DNA of 64,000 nucleotides, taken from Pseudomonas sp. Teo4 (GTDB lineage: Bacteria > Pseudomonadota > Gammaproteobacteria > Pseudomonadales > Pseudomonadaceae). The position numbers were made by a program, and so were the translations under genes. Shown piece after piece: positions 26,016 to 34,464 of the stretch. Below the pieces are notes generated by a model. That model was not told the origin of the DNA. It saw nothing but the letters and a program-made list of their open reading frames with translations, and searched no databases. The DNA is taken from the NCBI RefSeq assembly GCF_034387475.1, contig NZ_JAXCIL010000001.1, positions 1,364,001 to 1,428,000 on the forward strand, given 5' to 3'. Position 1 is the stretch's first letter, and each line of letters starts with the position of its first letter.

Positions 26016-28457
26016 TCAAAAATCAACGCCGACCGATAGCCGCAAAATGCGTGGCGTACCCTGGGTCAGGTAGTTGTTCGACGTCGATGCCGAAGCCCAA
26101 TACGCCTTGTTGGCCACGTTCTCGACATTCGCCCGCAAGGTCACCTGCTTGTCGTCCACCTTGAAGCTGTAGCGCCCACCCAGGTCGACGCGGGTCCAGG
26201 CCGGAATGCTCAGGCTGTTGTCGGCATTGACATACTGGCCACCGGTACGCAGCAGGCGCGCATTGAGCGCCGCACCGGCAATACCGGGCACATCCCAGTC
26301 GGCGCCAAGGTTGTACTGGAAGCGCGGCACGCCAGCGGCGCGATTACCATCGTTGCTGCCATTAGCGGTGTTGTTCAGCTCGGTGTGCATGAACACGGCA
26401 CCGGTCAGCAGGCGCAGGCCATCGATTGGCTCACCGAACAGGTTCAGCTCCACCCCCTTGTTGACCTGCTCACCGTCCATGCTGAAGGTGTCCTTGCTGG
26501 CACCGGCGGCGCGGAAGGTGGTGCTGTTGGGCTGCTCGATGCGGTACACGCCCAAAGTCGCGCCGAAGCTGTTCCAGTCGAGCTTGACCCCAGCCTCGAC
26601 CTGCTTGCTGCGCTTGGGCGGGAATACTTCGTTGGGGTTGCTGACGGTCGAAGGTGAAGTCGGGCCCTGGGCCAGGCCTTCTATGCGGTTGGCGTAGAAC
26701 GACACGTGCTCCCAGGGTTTGATCACCAGGCCGTAAACCGGTGTGGTCAGCGACTCGTCGTAGTCGGCATTGCGCACGCCGGTGGCGGTGGCCCAGCCGT
26801 CGACACCGATCGATTGCTTGCGCACGCCCAGGGTCAGCAGTACGCGGTCGTCGAGAAAGCCCAGGGTGTCGGAAACCGCCACGCTCTTGATGCGGTTCTT
26901 GCCGACGATGCGTGGGTCGTGCAGGTCGCTGCCGAAGTAGGTGTTGGTCGGGCGTGGCACCTTGACCGGGTGGTACAGGTTGGTGTCATAACGGTTGGCC
27001 GCGCGTATGGCCTCATAGGCCGAGCGCTGCTCGCCCCACATCCCGGACAAGCCGAAGTTGACCCGGTGGCTGACCGGCCCGGTGGCAAAGCGGCCATTGA
27101 GGCCAGCCATCGCGCTCTTGTTGTCTTCGTCGTGCGGTGAATACAGGAACCCCCCGCGTGCGGTGCCGTCCTCGTCGCTGACGTACAGCGAGGAATACTC
27201 GCCGTTTTCGCGGGTGTGCTTGGCGCCCGCGCCGGCATACAGCGTCCAGTTGTCGTTGAGGTCGTACTCGCCATTGACCATGCCGTAGGTGTCTTCGAGC
27301 TGCGACCAGGTCCAGTCCTGCGAGTAGTTGTCGCGCGCCGAGGGTGCATGCGGCACCTTGGAACCGGTTGGGTAGATCACCGCGCGGCCCTGGTTGATGC
27401 GCTCCTTCTGGTAGCCGAAGTCGGTGGAAAGCCGCAGGCGTTCGCCTCGGTAGTCCAGGGCCACGGCAACCAGCGTGCTGTGCTGCGCCTCATCGTGCAC
27501 GCCGGTGCCGCCATCGTGCTGGGCCAGGTTGATACGCGCGCCGAAGCGGTTGTCCTCGCCGAAGCGCTTGCCCAGGTCGAGGTGGCCACCGACGTTGGCG
27601 CCAGTGGCGTAGTCGAGGCTGACATGCCGGGTCGGGGTGTCTTCGGCGCGCTTGGGTACCAGGTTCACCGCGCCGCCGATGCCGCTGCCCTGAGGGGCGA
27701 CGCCGTTGAGGAAGGCATTGGGGCCCTTGAACACCTCGACCCGCTCCAGCGCCTCGGTGGTGATGATTTGCCGTGGCAGCACGCCGTACAAGCCGTTGTA
27801 GCTGATGTCGTCGGTGTTCAGCGGCAGGCCGCGGATGGTGAACACCTGCGAGAAGTTGCCAAAGCCGGCCGACTGACGCACCGCGGCGTCGTTCAGCAAG
27901 ACGTCGCCGAGGGTACGCGCCTGCTGGTCGGCGATGGTCTTGGCGGTGTAGCTGGTGACGCTGAACGGCACGTCGCTGATTGCCTGGTCGCCCAGCACGC
28001 CAAGCCTGGCGCTGCGGGCCACCTGGCCGCCTTGCCAGGTGTCGCTGTCGGCTGCCAGGTTGCTGTTGATGGTGGTGGCGCCCAGTTCCAATGCTTCACC
28101 CAGGTCCACTGTCGGGGCCAGGGTATAGCCGCCGCTGTCAGTGGCCATCAGGCTGTAGCCGCTGCCGGCGAGTAGACGCGCAAAGCCGTCCGCTACGCTG
28201 AAGCTGCCGTCCAGGCCTTGGCTTTGCACACCCTTGAGCAGGGCCGGGTCGAACGACAGCGGCACACCAGCGCTGGCGGCAAAACGCGCCAGCACATCGG
28301 CCAGCGGGCCGGCGGCGATGTGGTAGCTGCGCGGGCTGTTGCTGACAGCGAGGTCGGCGGCCATCAGTGCCGAGGCCGGGACCAGCGAGCCAATGGCCAT
28401 GGCCAGGCTCAGGGCTTTGAGGCGAAAACGGGGGCGGTGCGGCAGGCAAAGCGTCAT
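26016..28457 (-). CDS. TonB-dependent siderophore receptor with STN signalling domain
   Basis: The product is 813 residues. A signal peptide (about 1-33) is followed by a secretin/TonB short N-terminal (STN) domain at about 43-115. A plug domain follows (LGDQAISDVPFSVTSYTAKT, NFSQVFTIRGLPLN), then a 22-strand barrel that ends in the outer-membrane C-terminal Phe (LSVGVDF). The STN domain passes the ligand signal to FecR. The barrel resembles hydroxamate/ferrichrome-type receptors in general, but I cannot name the siderophore. ATG 28457 has AGGACG seven bases upstream and begins the signal peptide; the frame open to 28517 is less likely. It is the last gene of the FecI-FecR-receptor set. Confidence 0.92.
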   Translation of the reverse strand: MTLCLPHRPRFRLKALSLAMAIGSLVPASALMAADLAVSNSPRSYHIAAGPLADVLARFAASAGVPLSFDPALLKGVQSQGLDGSFSVADGFARLLAGSGYSLMATDSGGYTLAPTVDLGEALELGATTINSNLAADSDTWQGGQVARSARLGVLGDQAISDVPFSVTSYTAKTIADQQARTLGDVLLNDAAVRQSAGFGNFSQVFTIRGLPLNTDDISYNGLYGVLPRQIITTEALERVEVFKGPNAFLNGVAPQGSGIGGAVNLVPKRAEDTPTRHVSLDYATGANVGGHLDLGKRFGEDNRFGARINLAQHDGGTGVHDEAQHSTLVAVALDYRGERLRLSTDFGYQKERINQGRAVIYPTGSKVPHAPSARDNYSQDWTWSQLEDTYGMVNGEYDLNDNWTLYAGAGAKHTRENGEYSSLYVSDEDGTARGGFLYSPHDEDNKSAMAGLNGRFATGPVSHRVNFGLSGMWGEQRSAYEAIRAANRYDTNLYHPVKVPRPTNTYFGSDLHDPRIVGKNRIKSVAVSDTLGFLDDRVLLTLGVRKQSIGVDGWATATGVRNADYDESLTTPVYGLVIKPWEHVSFYANRIEGLAQGPTSPSTVSNPNEVFPPKRSKQVEAGVKLDWNSFGATLGVYRIEQPNSTTFRAAGASKDTFSMDGEQVNKGVELNLFGEPIDGLRLLTGAVFMHTELNNTANGSNDGNRAAGVPRFQYNLGADWDVPGIAGAALNARLLRTGGQYVNADNSLSIPAWTRVDLGGRYSFKVDDKQVTLRANVENVANKAYWASASTSNNYLTQGTPRILRLSVGVDF

Positions 28458-28472
28458 GCGGGCGTCCTGTGG

Positions 28473-28495
28473 GTGCAGAAATGAAGGTTCTGCAC
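28473..28495. promoter_or_regulatory. Perfect hairpin in the leader of the TonB receptor gene
   Basis: GTGCAGAA (28473-28480) and TTCTGCAC (28488-28495) are exact reverse complements around a 7-base loop. The hairpin stands just upstream of the receptor ribosome-binding site, between it and fecR. Confidence 0.5.
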
Positions 28496-28544
28496 TCATC
28501 ACCGGACGACGCAGCAAAAGGTATCAGTCGATTGCAAAAAAAAG

Positions 28545-29510
28545 TTAAACGTTGGGTTCGACCGTTACCCAGTAACGGGTCAGGCCATGGATCGTCACCG
28601 GCAAGGTATCGCCGAGCAAGCGCAGGCTGGCATCGGTGTCATTGAGGGGGAAGGCGCCAGATACTTTCAGGTCGCGTACGGCCGGGTGGCAGCGCAGCAC
28701 GCCGGGACGGTAACGGCCCAGCGCTTGCAGCAGGTCGGCCAGGCGCATGTCGCGGGCCAGCAGCATGCCGTGCTCCCAGGCCAGGTCATCAACGTCCAGC
28801 ACGCTGGCGGGCTGCACAAGGTTGGCATCGAAGGCTGTACGTTGATTGGCCTTGAGCAGCAGGCCTTGGGCAGCGTGCAGTGGGCGGGCGTCCACGCGCC
28901 CTTCGAGGACGGCGACACGGGTCTGCGTGCCGTCCAGGCGCACACTGAAGCGTGTACCCAAGGCCTGGGCCTGGCCGTGCAGCGTGCGCACCCGCAATGG
29001 ACGGGCGGGCACAGCAGGGTCGGCGGCACTGCTGATGAGGATCTCGCCGGCCAGCAGGTCGATGCGCCGCTCGCGGGCGTCGAAGGTGATGTCGATGGCG
29101 GTGTCGGTGTTCAGTAGCACCTCACTGCCGTCGGCGAGCGTCATTCGGCGTTGCTCGCCTACGGCGGTACGCACGTCGGCGGTCCATTGTTGCCAGGGCG
29201 TTTCGCGCCAGGCCAGCCAGGCTGCGGGGGCAGCCAGCAACCACAAGCCCAGGCGCTGCATGGCCTGGCGGCGGCTGACCGCGCCATTGCGGCTAAGCCG
29301 GCGCAGGGTCTCGCCGGTAACGGGCGATGGCAGCCGGCGCAAATCGCCGAGGATCGCCTCGGCACGCTGCCAGGCCTGGGCATGCTCGCTGCTGCGCTGG
29401 CACCAGGCCTGGACGGCGCGGTGATCGTCTTCGGTGGCGCAGCCCGATTGCAGTTGCACCAGCCAGTCGGCGGCTTCGCCGAGGATTTCCGGGTCGATGC
29501 GTGCGGTCAT
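28545..29510 (-). CDS. FecR-type anti-sigma/signal transducer
   Basis: The product is 321 residues. An N-terminal DUF4880-like helical segment (about 10-50, ADWLVQLQSG and a conserved W-cluster) binds the sigma factor in the cytoplasm. One membrane helix lies at about 86-101 (LGLWLLAAPAAWLAW). The periplasmic FecR domain (about 115-215, TAVGEQRRMTLADGSEVLLN) and a C-terminal STN-interacting region (AFPLNDTDASLRLLGDTLPV) complete the protein. It carries the iron-siderophore signal from the receptor to the sigma factor. Its ATG overlaps the sigma gene stop by four bases. Confidence 0.92.
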   Translation of the reverse strand: MTARIDPEILGEAADWLVQLQSGCATEDDHRAVQAWCQRSSEHAQAWQRAEAILGDLRRLPSPVTGETLRRLSRNGAVSRRQAMQRLGLWLLAAPAAWLAWRETPWQQWTADVRTAVGEQRRMTLADGSEVLLNTDTAIDITFDARERRIDLLAGEILISSAADPAVPARPLRVRTLHGQAQALGTRFSVRLDGTQTRVAVLEGRVDARPLHAAQGLLLKANQRTAFDANLVQPASVLDVDDLAWEHGMLLARDMRLADLLQALGRYRPGVLRCHPAVRDLKVSGAFPLNDTDASLRLLGDTLPVTIHGLTRYWVTVEPNV

Positions 29511-30016
29511 GGGTCAAGGCTCAGGCATGCCAGGAACGCGGTGCGCATGTCGCGCTTGATGGTGATCAACGACACCTGCAACTGCTCGGCGATTTCGCCG
29601 TAGGTGAGGCCATCGAGTTGCGACAAGAGGAACACCTGGCGCACCCGCGCGGGCATCTCACGCAACATGGCATCGACACGCGTCAGGGTTTCGAGAATCA
29701 GCCAGCGCGTTTCCGGCGACGGTACTTGCGGCTCGGGCAGGTGGGCGATGGCCTCCAGATAGGCGCGCTCGACTTCCTGGCGCCGCCAACGGTCGACCAG
29801 CAAGCCCTTGGCAATATGTGTGAGCAAGGCCCGCGGCTCGTTACCCCAGCGCTGCGCGGCCTGCCGGTTGAGCAGGCGCAGGAAGGTGTCGTGGGCCAGG
29901 TCGGCGGCGTCGCAGGCGTTGCCCAGCTTGCGCCCCAGCCAGCCCTGAAGCCAACCGTGGTGCTCGGTGTACAGCGTCTGGACCTGCAGGTTGAGGGTTG
30001 GGTCGGCGGGCGGCAT
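29507..30016 (-). CDS. FecI-type extracytoplasmic-function sigma factor
   Basis: The product is 169 residues. Region 2 spans about 10-75 (LGNACDAADLAHDTFLRLL) and region 4 about 105-165 (RVRQVFLLSQLDGLTYGEIAEQLQVSLITIKRD, the helix-turn-helix for the -35 element). The length and the helix pattern match iron-starvation sigma factors. It should direct transcription of the TonB receptor gene. It is the first gene of the fecI-fecR-receptor unit and is probably under Fur control, though the upstream Fur-like site is weak (30031-30058). Confidence 0.92.
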   Translation of the reverse strand: MPPADPTLNLQVQTLYTEHHGWLQGWLGRKLGNACDAADLAHDTFLRLLNRQAAQRWGNEPRALLTHIAKGLLVDRWRRQEVERAYLEAIAHLPEPQVPSPETRWLILETLTRVDAMLREMPARVRQVFLLSQLDGLTYGEIAEQLQVSLITIKRDMRTAFLACLSLDP

Positions 30017-30089
30017 TGGGAAGAGGGGTGCAATTAAGAATTGATCGCATTCTAATCACAGGGTCCTGTTCCCGGCAATCCCCGTTGCT

Positions 30090-30121
30090 ACGGGCTGGCC
30101 CGCAAAGAGGCCGGTGCAGGC
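30090..30121. repeat. Degenerate half-REP between tssA and fecI
   Basis: ACGGGCTGGCCCGCAAAGAG followed by GCCGGTGCAGG resembles one unit of the common P. putida-type REP. No inverted partner was found. Confidence 0.35.
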
Positions 30122-30130
30122 GCAGCGGGG

Positions 30131-31228
30131 TCAAGAGCGCGGTTCGCGCGTGCCCAATACATCGCGGATATTGTCCACCACGTTGCTGTCCTTGATCACA
30201 TCGCTCAGCCAGCCTTCGAGCGGCATGTTGCCCCACTTGATGGCTCTTTCGATCAAGTAAGGTACCGGGCTTTGCGGCTCGCTCTGTTTGAAGAACTGGG
30301 CGATGCCCGCCAGCATGGTGAAGGCTTCTTCGCGGGTCAGCGGAGTAGTGCGCATCTGGGCGGGAGCATTCGGCTGGGCGGCGGTGGTCATCGTTTCACC
30401 TGTATCGCTGGTGGTGGTAACGGCTGGGGCAGGTTCGGCGACCACAACGGGCGCAGGGTGCAGTTCGATACCTCGGTCCTTGAGCAGCTTCTCGGCCAAC
30501 TGGCTGGCCCTGGCCAGCATGTCGTGAAGGCTGGCGAAACTCGGTGCCTCGGCTCCGAACAGGCGGTCGGTGGTGGCCTGCAGCTGGGCACAGGCGGCCA
30601 GGCAGTCGGCAATTTGCAGGGCCTTGTCGCGCAGGTGCTCGGCGTCGCTGAGCAGCACTGCCCGCTGGAAGATTTCGGCGTTGATCTTGCCTTCATCCAG
30701 CGCGGTCTGCATCGCCTTGGGGTTTTGCAAGGCGAGGTTTTCTACATGGCGTGATTCGTCGTAACGCAGCACGCCGAAAGGTTGCCCTTGGGTGATGGGC
30801 AAGCCACCGGCAATGTCGGTGAGCGTGGTCTTGAGCCAGGACAGTCGCGCCGCGCGCTCGTCCAGGCCGTCTTCGAGCGAAGGGTAGACCGTGTGCCAGA
30901 AAGCTTGCAGAATCCGCTCGGTCAGGCTCAGGCCAAAGGTGATGCCTTCGAAATGGTGCCGTTGGGCCAGGCCTTCGTTGAGCCAGGCCACCAGCATCAG
31001 GTCTTTGCTCTGTTCGGCAAGCCCGGCGGCGGACAGGCTGATGACCTTTTCCCAGTCGGCGGTCTTCAGGTCAGTCTGCCAATCGCCTTGTGTCAGGTAG
31101 TCAGGGTCTGCCCGGCGCGCCTCCTTGATCTGGTCGAACAAGGCGGAGAAGCTCAAGTCTTCGCCGCTGCCACCGTCAATCGGCGCGGCCAGCTCGGCCA
31201 GCGAAAGGTCGTTGAGAAGTTCAGGCAT
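30131..31228 (-). CDS. tssA: T6SS cap/priming protein TssA
   Basis: The product is 365 residues. The N-terminal ImpA/TssA domain is clear (LSLAELAAPIDGGSGEDLSFSALF, then FGVLRYDESRHVENLALQNP). A Pro/Ala/Thr linker at about 260-300 leads to a C-terminal helical region (LTREEAFTMLAGIAQFFKQS, PVPYLIERAIKWGNMPLEGW) typical of short TssA proteins. TssA primes sheath assembly and stays at the distal end or at the baseplate depending on class; the class is inferred from length. It is the last gene of the T6SS operon, 90 bases after hcp, separated from it by two stable hairpins. Confidence 0.9.
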   Translation of the reverse strand: MPELLNDLSLAELAAPIDGGSGEDLSFSALFDQIKEARRADPDYLTQGDWQTDLKTADWEKVISLSAAGLAEQSKDLMLVAWLNEGLAQRHHFEGITFGLSLTERILQAFWHTVYPSLEDGLDERAARLSWLKTTLTDIAGGLPITQGQPFGVLRYDESRHVENLALQNPKAMQTALDEGKINAEIFQRAVLLSDAEHLRDKALQIADCLAACAQLQATTDRLFGAEAPSFASLHDMLARASQLAEKLLKDRGIELHPAPVVVAEPAPAVTTTSDTGETMTTAAQPNAPAQMRTTPLTREEAFTMLAGIAQFFKQSEPQSPVPYLIERAIKWGNMPLEGWLSDVIKDSNVVDNIRDVLGTREPRS

Positions 31229-31253
31229 AAAACACTCTGATCAGGGAAGGGGA

Positions 31254-31307
31254 GCAGCGCGCCTGCATGGCCGGCGCGCTGCAAGGTACGGGCCGCGCAG
31301 GCGGCCC
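31254..31307. other. Two tandem hairpins between hcp and tssA
   Basis: The first has perfect 10-base arms (31254-31263 and 31273-31282, 9-base loop). The second has perfect 7-base arms (31290-31296 and 31301-31307, 4-base loop). Neither has a T-run, so they are more likely mRNA-stabilising or attenuating than terminating. They may give hcp a higher transcript level than tssA. Confidence 0.6.
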
Positions 31308-31318
31308 GAAGCAAGTGC

Positions 31319-31837
31319 TTAGGCAAACACTTTGTTCGCGGTGCGGTCCCAGCCACCGACGATGTTGCCGCCAGCCTGGCCGTCGGTACGGTTCTGCTGG
31401 GTGTAGGTGGTCTTGATACGTGCAAAGTTAAAGCTGATCTCTTCGATCGGCAGGTCGCTGACCGCCTTGTCTTCACCGCCCTGGTTGCCACCGGCGACGA
31501 ACTTGACCGACGACACCACCACTTCTTCCATGTCGATGGTCAGGTAGGTGACCTTGTCACCACCGGCACGGTTGACGTTCAGCTTCAGCTTGGCGATGTG
31601 CTTGCCGGTGCAGCAGTGTTCGAACAGCTTGGCCGAGGCCTTGTCGACGGCTTTGCGGATCTTGAAATCGCTCAGTGCCACGCGCTCGGAGGAGGCACCG
31701 CCCGAGGAACTGGCAGTGGCCGAGGTGGCCTGGGTGGCGCCGTACTCGTAGCCCAGCACTTCGATCCAGTCCTTGTGCTTGTCATCCAGTACTTCGCCCG
31801 GGATGCCGTCGATTTGGATATACGCGTCAAATGCCAT
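31319..31837 (-). CDS. hcp: T6SS tube protein Hcp
   Basis: The product is 172 residues. It begins MAFDAYIQIDGIPGE, the classic Hcp start, and the fold continues with DKHKDWIEVLGYEYG, FKIRKAVDKASAKLFEHCCTGKHI and the C-terminal ARIKTTYTQQN. A Ser/Thr/Ala-rich loop at about residues 43-57 is typical of this Pseudomonas clade. Hcp hexamers stack into the inner tube and are ejected. ATG 31837 has GGAGAG seven bases upstream. It is next to the TssM-OmpA gene and tssA, with hairpins on both sides. Confidence 0.95.
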   Translation of the reverse strand: MAFDAYIQIDGIPGEVLDDKHKDWIEVLGYEYGATQATSATASSSGGASSERVALSDFKIRKAVDKASAKLFEHCCTGKHIAKLKLNVNRAGGDKVTYLTIDMEEVVVSSVKFVAGGNQGGEDKAVSDLPIEEISFNFARIKTTYTQQNRTDGQAGGNIVGGWDRTANKVFA

Positions 31838-31892
31838 TGTAAAACTCTCCATTAACATCATTTAAAGGTCGCTCATGCGTCCCTTCGTTTTG

Positions 31893-31961
31893 ACCTCGCC
31901 GACTGCATCGGTCGAGGTAGCTTGCCGCCACTCGGGCTTCCTCCTGTGAGGCCCGGGTGGC
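31893..31961. other. Two hairpins upstream of hcp
   Basis: Positions 31893-31918 (ACCTCG...CGAGGT, one bulge) and 31927-31961 (GCCACTCGGGC pairing with GCCCGGGTGGC, one G-T type mismatch) can fold in the 143-base gap between the TssM-OmpA stop and the hcp start. They have no T-run. The gap may also hold an internal hcp promoter, but no clear -35/-10 was seen. Confidence 0.5.
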
Positions 31962-31980
31962 CGGTTCTTGCGGCGCCGCC

Positions 31981-34464
31981 TCAGTTGAGGCCGCGCACTT
32001 CGATTTCGACCCTGCGGTTGGGCTCCAGGCACTTGATCAGCTGCGCCCGGGGTTGCTGCATGTCGCAGTTGACCAGCGGTTTGCGGCTGCCTTCGCCTTG
32101 GGCGGTGACCAGTTCGGCCGGTACGCCCTTGCCCACCAGGTAGGTGCGGATGGTTTGCGCCCGTTGCCGGGAAACCTGCAGGTTGCCTTGCGGGTCGCCC
32201 AGCTGGTCGGCATGGCCCGAGATGATGATCTTGCCGATATTGGGGGTGTTCAGAAGCTTGCTGGCGATGGCGCTCAGCTGGCTCTGGCCTTCGCTTTTCA
32301 GGCTCTGGAAGTCGGCGCGGGCGAAGGCGAACAGGGTGTCGGACTCCAGGGTGATGGTCTCGATCGAGCGCAACGATTGGGTCAGCAGGCTGTTGATGTA
32401 GTTGCGCGAACTGGACATCAGGAAGGCGTTGTCGAGAATGCGCGGCACATCAGGCTCGCGAATCTGGTCGCTGTAGAAAATCACCTGGCGGCTGGCGTAC
32501 AGGTAGTCCTGGTTGGCATCGCCGGCTGCCATCGGCTGGCCGGTCTGGCGGGCGATGGCCGGGTACCAGTAATCCGGCAGCCTGGCCTTGAGGAAGGCCG
32601 GTTCGGCTTTTTCACGTTGAGCGGGCGCAAGCATGGTGTAAGTGTCGAGCGCCGCCTTGCCGAAGTCGGCGATCGACTGGGCACGGTTGTCGTGGGGCAG
32701 GGCTTCGGCCTCGACGCTGTCCACGCCAGCGACGGGCATCAGCTCGCGGGTATTGCGCTGGTACACCTTCAGGGTGGTCAGCAGGTACAGCGTGCGGGTG
32801 AGGTTGTCCGCGGTGGGTTTCAGCATCACGCTCTGCAAGGTGGTGAAGTAGCGCGCCCGCAGCAGTGGCTCGACCTCATGGCCCTGGTACAGCCCCAGGC
32901 GCAGGCTTAGCGGTACGGCCTGGTCGTGGTGCTGTTGGTAGTAGTGGGCCGCCCACACGCGCAATCGGTCGAGGCTGTGCCAGGCGGCATACTGGCCGCT
33001 GGCGCGCTGGTCTTCGGCCTTGGCCTGGGCCAGCTCGTTGGAGATGCTGTTCAGGGTGCTGCGGTTGTTCACATATGACCACCCCCAAAGGCTGCACAGC
33101 AGCAGCCCGGCCAGGCTGGCGCTGGCGACCCAGGCGGCCTTGCGCCGGCGTTCGCGGCGGTTGCTGGTGTACAGCGCCACCAGATGCTGGTCGGGGATGA
33201 TCACCTTGCGGAACAGGCTGTTGATGAACAACGGCGCAGGATGGCTGCCGTGGCTGGCGGCGTTCTCATCCTGTTGCAGGGCGAAGCGTGCGGCGACCGA
33301 CTGGCCATGGCCGCCCCAGTGGGCTTCTTCGGCCTCCAGCGCAGTGGTGAAGTAGAAACCGCGCAACAGCTCGGCATTCTGGTACGGGTTGGCCCGCAGC
33401 AGGCTATCGACGAACTGGCGCAGGCGCGGTTTGAGTGCGGCCAGCTCCAGCGGGAAGCGGTAGGCGGCATCGTTCTGGCGGGTCACCTGGATGTCCTGCT
33501 GTACCAGCTGTTGGCGCGCCACTTGCTGCCAGTGACCGACCAGCTCGTCCATCGCCGCGCTGAAGCGCTGGCCCCAGTCAGCTTGCTCGAAGCCTTTGTG
33601 CGAGAACGTCTTGCCCATGACTTCGCCGCGGGCTGCGTCATCCAGCTGGCGATAGAACGGCGTGAAACCGGGGATCAGGTCGCACTTGGTGAACACCAGG
33701 TAGATCGGCAGGCGCACTTCCAGCAGCGCGCAGCTTTCCTGAATGCGCTCGCGCAGGCGCTTGGCCACACGCTCCTGATCCTCGGCCGAGCCGTGCAGGA
33801 TATCGTCGATGCTGACGCTGACGATCAGGCCGTTGAGCGGCCGACGCTGGCGGTGCTGGCGCAGCAGTTGCAGGAAACCGCGCCACTTGCCGGCTTCCTC
33901 CGGGCTGTTCATGTAGCGCCCGGCGGTATCCAGCAGCACGGCCTCGGAGCTGAAGAACCAGTCACAGTTGCGTGTGCCGCCAAGGCCTGCCACCCGTGCG
34001 CCCTCGCGTTCCGCGTAGGGGAAGTTCAGCCCCGACTGCAGGATCATGGTGCTCTTGCCCGCAGCCGGTTGGCCGATCACCAGGTACCAGGGCAGGGCGT
34101 ACAATGCGTCTTGCGCCGAGGTGCCACGAGGCTTGCTGCCGTGCAGGCGCTCGATGCTTTGCAGCAGGCGTTCGCGCAGCAGGCTGATTTCTTCGCGGTC
34201 GGCGGGCGCCGCGTTGAGCACGGCCTGGTCGGCATCGTCGCGCAGCAGTGCTTCGAGGTTGTGGTGCTGGCCTGCGCCACGGTACAGCAACAGCACATAG
34301 CCTGCCGACAGCAGCAGGAACAGACCGATGCCTGCCAGCAGACTGTGCAACGAGGCGAAGCCCAGGGTGCGTCCGCCTGCCCAGACCAGGAAGATCGCCA
34401 GGAAGAAAGCCACCCCCAGCAAGTAGGGTTGATAGCGCAGGCAGTAATACTTGATCTTGTTCAT
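31981..34464 (-). CDS. TssM-like NTPase-type membrane protein fused to an OmpA peptidoglycan-binding domain
   Basis: The product is 827 residues. Two membrane helices (about 11-31 and 40-62) precede an IcmF/TssM cytoplasmic NTPase-like domain with Walker A GQPAAGKS (131-138) and DTAGRYMNSPEEAGKW. A third helix (LAGLLLCSLWGWSYV, about residue 410) leads to a shortened periplasmic part. The C-terminus from about 700 is an OmpA/MotB domain (IIISGHADQLGDPQGNLQVS, RRVEIEV) that should bind peptidoglycan. It is about 440 residues shorter than the true TssM in the same operon and lacks the TssM C-terminal beta domain. The tagF stop overlaps its ATG by four bases. A cell-wall anchor role for the membrane complex is inferred, since TssL here has no OmpA domain. 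Confidence 0.88.
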   Translation of the reverse strand: MNKIKYYCLRYQPYLLGVAFFLAIFLVWAGGRTLGFASLHSLLAGIGLFLLLSAGYVLLLYRGAGQHHNLEALLRDDADQAVLNAAPADREEISLLRERLLQSIERLHGSKPRGTSAQDALYALPWYLVIGQPAAGKSTMILQSGLNFPYAEREGARVAGLGGTRNCDWFFSSEAVLLDTAGRYMNSPEEAGKWRGFLQLLRQHRQRRPLNGLIVSVSIDDILHGSAEDQERVAKRLRERIQESCALLEVRLPIYLVFTKCDLIPGFTPFYRQLDDAARGEVMGKTFSHKGFEQADWGQRFSAAMDELVGHWQQVARQQLVQQDIQVTRQNDAAYRFPLELAALKPRLRQFVDSLLRANPYQNAELLRGFYFTTALEAEEAHWGGHGQSVAARFALQQDENAASHGSHPAPLFINSLFRKVIIPDQHLVALYTSNRRERRRKAAWVASASLAGLLLCSLWGWSYVNNRSTLNSISNELAQAKAEDQRASGQYAAWHSLDRLRVWAAHYYQQHHDQAVPLSLRLGLYQGHEVEPLLRARYFTTLQSVMLKPTADNLTRTLYLLTTLKVYQRNTRELMPVAGVDSVEAEALPHDNRAQSIADFGKAALDTYTMLAPAQREKAEPAFLKARLPDYWYPAIARQTGQPMAAGDANQDYLYASRQVIFYSDQIREPDVPRILDNAFLMSSSRNYINSLLTQSLRSIETITLESDTLFAFARADFQSLKSEGQSQLSAIASKLLNTPNIGKIIISGHADQLGDPQGNLQVSRQRAQTIRTYLVGKGVPAELVTAQGEGSRKPLVNCDMQQPRAQLIKCLEPNRRVEIEVRGLN

